Assembly (NCBI GenBank): GCA_037445635.1
Contig: JBBIKC010000033.1
Location: forward strand, 1 to 41,009
Reading direction: 5' to 3'
Length of the DNA stretch: 41,009 nucleotides
Source of the DNA: JBFMCC01 sp037445635
GTDB lineage: Bacteria; Chloroflexota; Anaerolineae; Anaerolineales; Villigracilaceae
Below the pieces are notes generated by a model. That model made no database searches and was not told the origin of the DNA. It saw only the letters and a list, made by a program, of their open reading frames with translations. Shown here piece after piece: positions 32,385 to 39,508 of this stretch. The stretch's first letter is position 1. Each line of letters opens with the position of its first letter. The translations under genes were made by a program, and so were the position numbers.

Positions 32385-32858
32385 TTAGTCCAGCGACTTC
32401 ATCATATTGAGACTCGAAACCTCGAACCCCGCCTTTTCGTAAAGCCTGCGGGCAATCTCGTTTTTACCAAAAACGTGCAGCGCGACCTTCCTGATGTTCA
32501 TGGATCTCAGCCAGACTTCGGTTGCCTGAAGTGTTTGTTTGCCATAGCCCAGGCCGCGCAGTTCTTCGTTGATCAGAAAATCGTAAATGAAAGCCGAGGG
32601 AATCGGCGCATCCGCTTTGACTTCGATCCAGATCATGCCGACTTTTTCACCCGTGTCCTCATTGAATACAGAGAACAGGTATTGGTTTTTGGTGGCAACT
32701 CTGTCTGGCAACAATCGAGCGTGGACCTGTTTGGATTTTTCCAATGCTTCCGATGGGTGCCAGTAACCTGCTTCGACGTTGGCTTCAGCATACTTGTGGA
32801 TATTTTCCTCAAGATACGCCTTAAACTCTGACTCTGTCATTGGGATAAGTTTGACCAT
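32385..32858 (-). CDS. GNAT family N-acetyltransferase
   Basis: This 157-residue protein has the GNAT acetyl-CoA-binding motif in IYDFLINEELRGLGYGKQTLQA (R-G-x-G-x-G type pyrophosphate loop) and the C-terminal ALHVFGKNEIARRLYEKAGFEV block. It would transfer an acetyl group from acetyl-CoA to an amine; the substrate is unknown. The start has AAGGAAGG upstream. It lies between the fdh terminator and LysM lipoprotein copy 3 (18-bp gap) and may be co-transcribed with the latter. Confidence 0.92.
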   Translation of the reverse strand: MVKLIPMTESEFKAYLEENIHKYAEANVEAGYWHPSEALEKSKQVHARLLPDRVATKNQYLFSVFNEDTGEKVGMIWIEVKADAPIPSAFIYDFLINEELRGLGYGKQTLQATEVWLRSMNIRKVALHVFGKNEIARRLYEKAGFEVSSLNMMKSLD

Positions 32859-32890
32859 ATGCTCTTCCTTCCTTGGCAGTATTCTACAAT

Positions 32891-32930
32891 AAAAAAGAGA
32901 CGAGAGAAATAGTGTTTCTCTCGTCTCTTT
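32891..32930 (-). terminator. Terminator of the formate dehydrogenase operon
   Basis: A perfect 16-bp stem (AAAGAGACGAGAGAAA at 32894-32909 and its complement at 32915-32930, 5-base loop) lies 15 bp after the fdhA stop. On the minus strand the descending arm continues into TTTTTT, an ideal rho-independent terminator. Confidence 0.9.
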
Positions 32931-32945
32931 CGTAAATCCTGGAAT

Positions 32946-35804
32946 CTATTCCACTACCTCCACCTTCACCGCCGCCACCTTGTACTCAGGAATCTTCGAG
33001 ACCGGGTCGAGCGCGGCGATGGTCAATTCGTTGGCAGAGGCCTCCGGGAAATGGAAGTTGGCGTAGACCATGCCCGGCGGGACGCGGTCGGTGATCCACG
33101 CTTCGGCTTCGATGTGTCCGCGGCGGGAGGTCACGCGGACCCGGTTCTTTCCATTCAGGCCAAGTTTCGCGGCGTCGCCGGGATTCAATTCCACGAGGGC
33201 CTGTGGGTAAACTTCCAGCAAGCCCTTCGCGCGGCGCGTCATCTGCCCGCCGTGCCAGTGATAGAGGACGCGGCCTGTGGATAGAACGAACGGGTAATCG
33301 TCGGTCGGCTCCTCGGCGGGCGGGACGTGGTCAATCGGCATGAACTTGCCTTTGCCGCGCGAGAAGGCCTTGGTGTGCAAAATGGGCGTGCCAGGATGAT
33401 CCTTCGTGGGGCAGGGCCATTGCAGGCGCTCGCCCTTTTCGAGACGGGCGTGCGTGATCCCGCCGTAGGATGGCGCCAGCGCGTTGATCTCGTCCATGAT
33501 TTGCGACGTGTCTTTGTAATCCCACTTCGCCCACGGCGCGTCCATATCTATCTTGCGCGACTGCTCACTGCTCACTGATAACTGCTCACTGATGACCCTC
33601 TTCGCGATCTCGGACGTGATCCACCAATCGGGACGCGAATCCCCAAGCGGAGGAATCGCCTGTCGAACCATCTGGACGCGGCGTTCGGTGTTGGTGAACG
33701 TCCCCGTCTTTTCGGCGAAGGAAACGCCTGGGAGCAGGACGTCCGCATAAGCCGAGGTCTCCGACGGGAAGATTTCCTGCAAGACGAGGAAGTCAATCGC
33801 TTCGAGTGCCTTGCGGATGTGATGCGTGTCGGGGTCCGACATGACGGGGTCTTCGCCGAGAATGTAGAGCGCGTGAGTGCGGCCTTCGAGGATGCCAGGC
33901 ATCATCTCGGTGACGGTAGCGCCGACTTTGAGATTGCTTGTAGCGCCCCACGCTTTTTGGAATTTCGCCTGCGCTTCCTCGCTGGTGACGGGCTGATAGG
34001 CGGGATAGACGTTCGGCAGGCCGCCCATGTCGCACGCGCCCTGCACGTTGTTTTGTCCGCGCAGCGGGTTGACGCCGCCGCCAGGTTTGCCCATGTAACC
34101 GAGCAACATCTGGAAGTTGGCGAGGTCCATCACGTTGCGGACGCCCGAAATGTGTTGCGTGATTCCCATCGCCCACATGACGGCGGTGGGTTTGTTCTGC
34201 GCGATGATCTCCGCGGCTTCGTAGAGTTGCTCGACGGGAACGCCCGTAATCTCGCTGACTTTGGCGGGCGGATAATTCATCACCGTGGTTTTGAACTCAT
34301 CGAAGTTCTCGCAGCGCTCCTCGATGAAGGCTTTGTCTTCCCAGCCTTTTTCGAGGATGATGTACATCAACCCGTTGAGCAGGGCGATGTCCGTGCCGGG
34401 CTTGTGGCGCAGGTGAAGCGTGGCAAACTCGGTGATGTCAATGCGGCGCGGGTCGGCCACCACGAGTTTTGCGCCGCGGAAACGAACCGCGCGGCGGAGC
34501 ATCGTCCCGAAGACGGGATGCTGCTCGGTGGTGTTGGAACCGATGATGAAAAACGCTTTAGCTTGCTGAGCGACATCGTCCATGCTGTTGGACATCGCGC
34601 CCGAACCGAAGGAGGCGGCCAGACCGGCCACCGTGCTGGAGTGTCAGAGACGGGCGCAGTGGTCTATGTTATTTGTCCCCAGGACCTGCCGCGCCAGTTT
34701 GTTCATCAGGTAGTTTTCTTCGTTCAAGCACTTGGCCGAGGTGAGCACGCCAATGCTGTCCGCACCGTGATTGTTCCGCGCTTCCATCAATTTTTTTGCG
34801 GTGATGTCGAGGGCGGTGTCCCAATCGGTTTCGACCCAATCCCAGGGGGAAGCGATATTCGAGGATTCGATATTGGATAATTCGGGTTTCGACTTTCGAG
34901 TATCGAATATCGTCTCTCGAATATCGTTCTTGTTCTTTCCGTCCAACAAATACCTTCTCACTCTTGGTTTCAGGAGCCTATCGGGATGATGAATGTAATC
35001 GTATCCGTAACGTCCTTTCACGCATAACGCCATCCCGTTGACAGGCGCATTGGGGTTGGACTGAACGCCAATCACCTTGTTATTCTTGACCAGCAAATCG
35101 AACTGACAGCCGACCCCGCAATACGAACATGTAGTGGTGACTTTAGTCACTTGATGCGCGCGCGCCATCCCGTAGTTCATCTTGTTCGAGAGCGCGCCCG
35201 TCGGGCAGTACGCCACGCATTGACCGCACGACTCGCAACGCGCTTCCAGCATGGTCGTCCCCGCGCCCGCCACAATGACCTCCTCGAAGCCGCGCCTGGC
35301 CACGCCCCACACGTCGCGGACTTGAATCTCTCCGCAGGCCAGCACGCAGCGGCGGCACAGGATACAGCGGTTCATGTCCACGCGGATGAAGGGATTGGGG
35401 TCGCTGTCCACGGGGTAGCGCGTTCCCTTTGTCCCCCAACTCGGCGCGGCGGCTTTGTATTCATAGGCCAGATCCTGCAACTCGCACTCGCCGCTCACGT
35501 CACAGGTGATGCAATCCTGCGGGTGATTCGCCAGCATCAGTTCCAGCGTCAGTTTGCGATCCTTCATCACTTTTTCGCTGTGAGTTTGAATCTCCATCCC
35601 CTCCCAAACGGGAGTCACGCACGCGGCTTGGAGAAAGCGTCCACCCTTCACTTCCACCACGCACATGCGGCAGTTACCAGTGGGGGACAGGTCCTTGTGA
35701 TAGCACAACGTCGGGACTTCGATCCCGTTCGCGCGCGCCACTTGCAAAATGGTCTGTCCAGGTTCGGCTTGGATGGGGGTGTCGTTGATTTTGATGTTAA
35801 CCAT
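32946..35804 (-). CDS. fdhA: Formate dehydrogenase catalytic subunit, selenoprotein (in-frame TGA)
   Basis: Two abutting frames form one 952-residue selenoprotein: the TGA at 34644-34646 lies in NNIDHCARL-U-HSSTVAGLA, exactly where formate dehydrogenases have Sec or Cys (Sec387). Domains: a NuoG-like [2Fe-2S] domain (Cys34, 45, 48, 62), the His/Cys cluster motif CITCDVSGEC, two ferredoxin-like 4Fe-4S motifs (CILCRRCVLAC, CESCGQCVAYC), the molybdo-bis-MGD 4Fe-4S motif CSYCGVGC, the catalytic domain and a C-terminal dinucleotide-binding domain. It oxidises formate (or reduces CO2), passing electrons to the NuoEF-like subunit and NAD. A SECIS hairpin follows the TGA. Two repeat-derived segments interrupt normal alignment: 34853-34926 (IFDTRKSKPELSN...) and 33560-33596 (ISEQLSVSSEQS). 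AAAGGTG precedes the ATG. Confidence 0.93.
33560..33596. repeat. Short direct-repeat element inserted in frame in fdhA
   Basis: ACTGCTCACT occurs twice with interleaved GCTCACTGATA and GATGAC. The minus strand is translated as VISEQLSVSSEQS, which I recognise as a common dispersed repeat peptide. It separates EIAKR from MDAPWAKWDYKDTSQIMDEI, which are close together in ordinary formate dehydrogenases. Confidence 0.7.
34614..34646 (-). promoter_or_regulatory. Sec codon TGA (34644-34646) and bacterial SECIS hairpin (34614-34632)
   Basis: Downstream of the TGA on the minus strand, GGTGGCC (34632-34626) pairs with GGCCGCC (34620-34614), one G-U pair, around the loop GGTCT (34625-34621). As I recall E. 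coli fdhF, its SECIS loop is also GGUCU and also begins at the seventh codon after UGA, so loop and spacing match. This is the element bound by SelB. Confidence 0.85.
34853..34926. repeat. AT-rich palindromic element inserted in frame in fdhA
   Basis: A 74-bp element with 11-bp perfect terminal inverted repeats CGATATTCGAG (34853-34863) and CTCGAATATCG (34916-34926) and many internal TATCGAAT-like words. It is strikingly AT-rich next to its neighbours, and its words recur in the element at 35821-35887. It codes for the segment around TIFDTRKSKPELSNIES in fdhA. Confidence 0.75.
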
Positions 35805-35820
35805 ATTTCACCTTTGGGGC

Positions 35821-35887
35821 GATATTCGATAATTCGTTATTCGTTCATTCACAAACATCGAATATCGAGTATCGAATTATCGAATCT
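35821..35887. repeat. AT-rich palindromic element between the NuoEF-like gene and fdhA
   Basis: GATATTCGATAATTCG (35821-35836) and CGAATTATCGAATCTC (35872-35887) are inverted repeats matching at 15 of 16 positions. The interior has the same TCGAATATCGAGTATCGAAT words as the element inside fdhA. The stop codon of the NuoEF-like gene (35877-35879) lies in the right arm. Confidence 0.75.
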
Positions 35888-37592
35888 CTGCTTTTGCAAA
35901 CTCCGCTTTGAAATGCGCCATCGCCGAATTCATCGGGATGGACACAGACTGTCCGAGTCCACAGAAAGACGAATCGAGCATGAGCGCGGAAAGCGCCTTC
36001 AACTCGTCCACGTCTCCCGCGTGACCTTGACCGGCTGCCAGACGATTGAGAATCTCCAGCGAGCGCCGCGTCCCGACGCGGCAGGGCGTGCATTTTCCGC
36101 AACTCTCGGCGGCGAAGAAGTGCAGCAGTTCGCGCAGGAACGCGACAGGCGAGACGCTCTGATCCGCAATCAGGAACGCGCCCGCGCCGAGGGAGATTCC
36201 CTTTTGCGACGAGGCGTAATCCAGCGGCACATCCAGCAGAGACTTGTCCACAATCGTCCCCGCCGCGCCGCCGCACAGGGCGAACTGGAACTTCGATCCC
36301 TCGGCCATTCCGCCGCCCATCTTGATGATCTGGCGCAGTGTCAAACCAAAGGGCGCTTCGAACAGCCCAGGATTCTTGACGTGACCAAGAACCATGTAAA
36401 CCTTTGTTCCCGCTGTCGTGTAGCCAGATAGGGATTTCCACCAGTCTGCGCCGTTCTTCAAAATGTGCGGCACGGCGCAGAACGACTCGACATTGTTGAC
36501 CGCGGTCGGCTGGCCGCGGAATCCGTACTGCGGCGGGAAGGGCGGGCGCAGACGCGGTTCGCCGCGTTTGCCTTCGAGCGATTCGATCAGCGCGGTCTCC
36601 TCGCCGCAAATGTACGCGCCCGCGCCGCGGTGGACGTGAATCTTGAAACTGAATCCGCTTCCCAAAATATTCTCGCCAAGCAGGTTTTTCTCTTCGGCTT
36701 GTTGGATGGCGTTTTCCAATCGCCGCGCCTGGCTTTCGTATTCCCCTCGGATGTAAATCCACGCTTCCGAAGCGCCGCAGGCGTAGCCGCCGATGGCGAT
36801 TCCCTCCAACAGTTGATGCGGATTCGTGTCAATCAGCACGCGGTCCTTGAAGATAAGCGGCTCGGACTCGTCCGCGTTGCAGATGAGGTAGCGCGGCGTC
36901 CGCTTTTCCGCGGCGACGAATTTCCATTTGCGTCCCACAGGGAAGCCCGCGCCGCCGCGTCCCTGCAAGCCGCTGGCTTCCACGATGGCGATAACTTCCT
37001 CGGGAGATTTCTGTAGGGCGGACTTCAGTCCGCCATAGACCTCATGCGCTAATGCGTCGTCAATCGAATCGGGGTTGATCTTGCCGATGAGCGCGGTCAT
37101 CACGCGCAGTTCGCCGCGTCGGGGCTTGGAGTAATCTGTCGGTTGGCCGCGCCAGCCGCGGGTCACGCGTGAGGCGTCGCGCGGGGAGGCGGGTCCCGCC
37201 TGTTCGTCGTCCACCAAAGCCGCGGGGGCGCGGTCGCAGAGTCCGAGGCAGGAAGTCCGCTCGACGGTGTAGTCATCGGCGGGCATTTTCTTTTTCCACG
37301 CGTCTACCGAGGCGTGTTTGAGCCAGCAGACGGGGCCGTCGCAGACGCGCAGGACTTTCTTGCGTTCCTCGAGCGAGAGCATGGAGTAGAAGGTGGCGAT
37401 GCCGTAAGCGCGGTGCGCGGGGATGCCGAGGGCGCGGGCGGTGTCGGTGATGGCCTGGCGCGAAAGACCGCCGTGCCGCGTCTGGATGTCGTTTAAGACT
37501 TCGAGGACGGCTTCGGGGCTGTTCCCGTGCTCGGCGGTCAGTTCCAGCACTTCGGGCTGGATGGGTTGGTATTTGATTTTTTTGTTGGTCAT
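35877..37592 (-). CDS. NuoE-NuoF fusion, NAD-reducing subunit of formate dehydrogenase
   Basis: The 571-residue product fuses two complex I-type modules. Residues 1-130 are NuoE-like with a thioredoxin-type [2Fe-2S] site C-x4-C...C-x3-C (Cys84, 89, 115, 119 in CDGPVC and CLGLC). Residues about 165-571 are NuoF-like: FMN/NADH-binding GLQGRGGAGFPVGRKW and LICNADESEP, YICGEETALIESLEG, and the 4Fe-4S site SCGKCTPCRVG with a later Cys. It receives electrons from FdhA and reduces NAD. The linker (about 125-165) contains a low-similarity stretch (ASPRDASRVTRGWRG). The C-terminal AEIR and the stop lie in a palindromic repeat. It sits 72 bp upstream of fdhA and 115 bp downstream of fdhD. Confidence 0.92.
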   Translation of the reverse strand: MTNKKIKYQPIQPEVLELTAEHGNSPEAVLEVLNDIQTRHGGLSRQAITDTARALGIPAHRAYGIATFYSMLSLEERKKVLRVCDGPVCWLKHASVDAWKKKMPADDYTVERTSCLGLCDRAPAALVDDEQAGPASPRDASRVTRGWRGQPTDYSKPRRGELRVMTALIGKINPDSIDDALAHEVYGGLKSALQKSPEEVIAIVEASGLQGRGGAGFPVGRKWKFVAAEKRTPRYLICNADESEPLIFKDRVLIDTNPHQLLEGIAIGGYACGASEAWIYIRGEYESQARRLENAIQQAEEKNLLGENILGSGFSFKIHVHRGAGAYICGEETALIESLEGKRGEPRLRPPFPPQYGFRGQPTAVNNVESFCAVPHILKNGADWWKSLSGYTTAGTKVYMVLGHVKNPGLFEAPFGLTLRQIIKMGGGMAEGSKFQFALCGGAAGTIVDKSLLDVPLDYASSQKGISLGAGAFLIADQSVSPVAFLRELLHFFAAESCGKCTPCRVGTRRSLEILNRLAAGQGHAGDVDELKALSALMLDSSFCGLGQSVSIPMNSAMAHFKAEFAKAEIR

Positions 37593-37707
37593 GGTACCTC
37601 ACTCGCAAAATGTACGCGATTTGTGTACCAATAAAGGCAATTCAATTATGGCTTATCTGAAATCTCCGTGTTAGTCCTTTTCTTCGTGGGTTGGGGGGAC
37701 ATTCATC

Positions 37708-38523
37708 CTATCTTGTGAGTCCGTCAGGCTGTCGCTGCGGTGCGTCGGGTGCGGTCAAAATTCTCCCAGGATGCGCGTACACATTGAATCGATTCCTCCG
37801 CGCGTAGCCGATGAGGGTGACGCCGTAGCGTTCCGCCATTTCAATCGAGAGCGAACTGGGTGAGGTGCGCGAGATCAGAATCGGCGCGCCCATGCGGGCG
37901 GCCTTCTGCAGCATCTCCGAACTAATGCGCCCCGTTGTGATCAAGATCCTCGTTTCGGGCAAAATATTGTTCATCAGGCACAGGCCCGCGATCTTGTCCA
38001 GGGTGTTGTGGCGGCCGATGTCCTCCGCCGAGAGCAGGATTTTCTCCCCGTCGCTCAAGGCGGATGTGTGGACTCCGCCCGTCTCGCGATACAACTCCTG
38101 CGAATCGAACAGCATCTCGACCAGATGACCAATCGCCTCCGGCTGGACCCGGGGCCGGCCGCCGTCAAACGAGACCTCCGGGCGCGCCAGCGCGTCCACC
38201 GCGGTGACCCCGCCCGTGCATCCCGATGTGCGCCGCCAGGAGGCGGGCTGTTCCGCGTCGTGTTTCAGCCACACGTCCACGTTGTCGCCATGCTCGCAGA
38301 CGCGCGCATCGGCCACCTCGTCCATACCCTCGATGATCCCCTCGTTGAACAGAAATCCGACCGCCATGGCCTCCAGGTTTACGGGCGTGCACATGAACGT
38401 GATCCACGCTTTGCCGTTGACAGTGAGCGAGACAGGCGTCTCGACAATGGTCTCTGCGTCGAACGATTTCCATTCGTGGAATTCATATCGTTCGTAGTGA
38501 ATGGGTTTTTGAGGGGTGACCAT
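37708..38523 (-). CDS. fdhD: FdhD, sulfur transfer protein for formate dehydrogenase
   Basis: This 271-residue protein is needed to put the sulfido ligand on the molybdenum of formate dehydrogenase. Motifs: ETPVSLTVNGKAWITFMCTPVNLEAMAVGFLFNEGII, GGVHTSALSDGEKILLSAEDIGRHNTLDKIAG, ILITTGRISSEMLQKAARMGAPILISRTSPSSLSIEMA. In E. coli the mobile loop has two cysteines in CxxC; here the matching loop reads TSGCTGGVT, with one cysteine. It lies upstream of the NuoEF-like and fdhA genes and is transcribed in the same direction, which fits a common maturation role. Confidence 0.95.
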   Translation of the reverse strand: MVTPQKPIHYERYEFHEWKSFDAETIVETPVSLTVNGKAWITFMCTPVNLEAMAVGFLFNEGIIEGMDEVADARVCEHGDNVDVWLKHDAEQPASWRRTSGCTGGVTAVDALARPEVSFDGGRPRVQPEAIGHLVEMLFDSQELYRETGGVHTSALSDGEKILLSAEDIGRHNTLDKIAGLCLMNNILPETRILITTGRISSEMLQKAARMGAPILISRTSPSSLSIEMAERYGVTLIGYARRNRFNVYAHPGRILTAPDAPQRQPDGLTR

Positions 38524-38573
38524 AGTTGCTCCAACCGGTAAGTTTTTTATATCTTATCCCAATTTTAGTGACA

Positions 38574-38831
38574 TCACCCGCGTTCCACAATTTCGGGTTT
38601 TTTATGAATCGGTCCTTTGTTCTTCTCGGAATTGCGATGGGCTTTGCAAAATGGACCAGGGTCGGCCAGGAACGCGCTGAGGCAGGACTCGGTGCACAGG
38701 TAGAGTGTCCGCCCGCGGTATTCGGCGCGTGGGAAGTAGGTCGGGTCAGCGTCGTAGAAGAGGCGTCCGCATAAAGTGGCGAATGAGGGGCGCTTGGTCT
38801 TCTCGGTTTCTGCGGTTTCGGCCTCGGACAT
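38574..38831 (-). CDS. Small YHS-type metal-binding protein
   Basis: The 85-residue protein has the YHS/TRASH-like pattern: CGRLFYDADPTYFPRAEYRGRTLYLCTESC, with Cys21, Cys46 and Cys50 as likely metal ligands and a further Cys62. The C-terminus is basic (KNKGPIHKKPE). Such domains bind zinc, copper or iron-sulphur in metal handling. Its place between the cytochrome b5-like gene and fdhD suggests a role in cofactor supply to formate dehydrogenase, which is inference. TAGAAT ends 7 bases before the ATG, and there is no ribosome site. Confidence 0.72.
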   Translation of the reverse strand: MSEAETAETEKTKRPSFATLCGRLFYDADPTYFPRAEYRGRTLYLCTESCLSAFLADPGPFCKAHRNSEKNKGPIHKKPEIVERG

Positions 38832-38838
38832 GGCAAGG

Positions 38839-38844
38839 ATTCTA
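38839..38844 (-). promoter_or_regulatory. -10-like box directly upstream of the YHS-type gene
   Basis: TAGAAT on the minus strand ends 7 bases before the ATG at 38831. No Shine-Dalgarno sequence and no clear -35 box are seen. Confidence 0.35.
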
Positions 38845-38865
38845 ATCGGTTTTCCATTTGGTATA

Positions 38866-38928
38866 GGCTGGCAGGTTCAAGGTTGACCGTCGAACCTGCA
38901 AACCTTCTAAATTTCCAACCTGCCAACC
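38866..38928. repeat. Palindromic element overlapping the 3' end of the cytochrome b5-like gene
   Basis: GGCTGGCAGGTT (38866-38877) and AACCTGCCAACC (38917-38928) are inverted repeats with 11 of 12 matching positions. The interior contains further copies of AACCTGC and AACCTT. The last codons and stop of the adjacent gene (VGRLEI, stop at 38907) lie inside it. Confidence 0.7.
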
Positions 38929-39158
38929 ATTTTGACGCAATCGTGCCGAAAGACTTCCTCCTTGTGCGGCGCGTCGGGAAGTTCGCTGGTCAGGTCTTGC
39001 GCGGAGAAGTGGAGATTCTCGTGCAGGTCGCCGCGCCACTTGGGGCAATCGGTCACATCATAAACGATGCCTTTGTGGGCGATGAATTTTCGCGAGCCGC
39101 GGCTGCCGTCATTGCGGCGGAGTTCGGTCAGGGTGATGAGGCGGTCGGGGATGTTCAT
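38907..39158 (-). CDS. Cytochrome b5-like heme-binding domain protein
   Basis: The 83-residue protein from ATG 39158 matches the small stand-alone cytochrome b5-like family (predicted heme/steroid-binding): LTELRRNDG, KFIAHKGIVYDVTDCPKWRGDLHENLHFSAQDLTSELPDAPHKEEVF. Candidate axial histidines are His46, His50, His65 and His72. It could carry electrons in the cytoplasm. The longer frame upstream has no recognisable domain, and TATAAT lies 7 bases before this ATG, so the short start is preferred. The last residues (VGRLEI) come from a palindromic repeat and may have replaced the native end. It is the first gene of the formate dehydrogenase locus. Confidence 0.78.
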   Translation of the reverse strand: MNIPDRLITLTELRRNDGSRGSRKFIAHKGIVYDVTDCPKWRGDLHENLHFSAQDLTSELPDAPHKEEVFRHDCVKMVGRLEI

Positions 39159-39165
39159 TTGGTGG

Positions 39166-39171
39166 ATTATA
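39166..39171 (-). promoter_or_regulatory. -10 box directly upstream of the cytochrome b5-like gene
   Basis: A perfect TATAAT on the minus strand ends 7 bases before the ATG at 39158, with no ribosome site between. This predicts a leaderless transcript. Confidence 0.5.
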
Positions 39172-39265
39172 AGCCAGCGATTCGTCGCGAGGTAGCGCGA
39201 CGGTAAATCGTGGAGTCTTTTGCAATAGACCTCTTGCATAAGTATATGGCGGGCAATCGTTTATC

Positions 39266-39320
39266 CGCTAATCTTCGCGAATGCCCGCGAATTTAATGAC
39301 TTTATTCGCGAAGATTAGCG
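39266..39320. repeat. Intergenic palindromic repeat with 17-bp perfect arms
   Basis: CGCTAATCTTCGCGAAT (39266-39282) and its exact complement (39304-39320) flank a 21-base loop. A second, nested pair CGCGAATTT (39286-39294) and AAATTCGCG (39322-39330) overlaps it. It is a dispersed-repeat type rather than a terminator, with no T-run. The rest of the 350-bp gap 39159-39508 holds a CCACAGATTTCACGGATTT repeat (39394-39412) and a TATAAT box at 39461-39466, probably the -10 of ftcD. Confidence 0.75.
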
Positions 39321-39508
39321 AAAATTCGCGGAGGATGTACCGTCCAGAAGAAATGCATTCGCCTTTCGCAAGGGTTCTAATGAAGAACCTCGGCCACAGA
39401 TTTCACGGATTTCCACAGTGCGGCGCCGCCCATCACGATGCGGCAAATCCGAAACCCTTTTATAATTGCCCTCGCCAATCCTATCCGAAATCACAAATCC
39501 AAAATCCC

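Noticed and set aside
34631..34660. Reading fdhA as two separate genes or as a pseudogene because of the stop codon
   Set aside because: The stop is TGA, it lies exactly at the known Sec position with intact flanking residues, and a matching SECIS hairpin follows.
37015..37036. GGCGGACTTCAGTCCGCC palindrome in the NuoEF-like gene as another in-frame repeat insertion
   Set aside because: The encoded residues (YGGLKSALQKSPEEVI) align naturally with other NuoF proteins, so the sequence may be native; too weak to count as an insertion.
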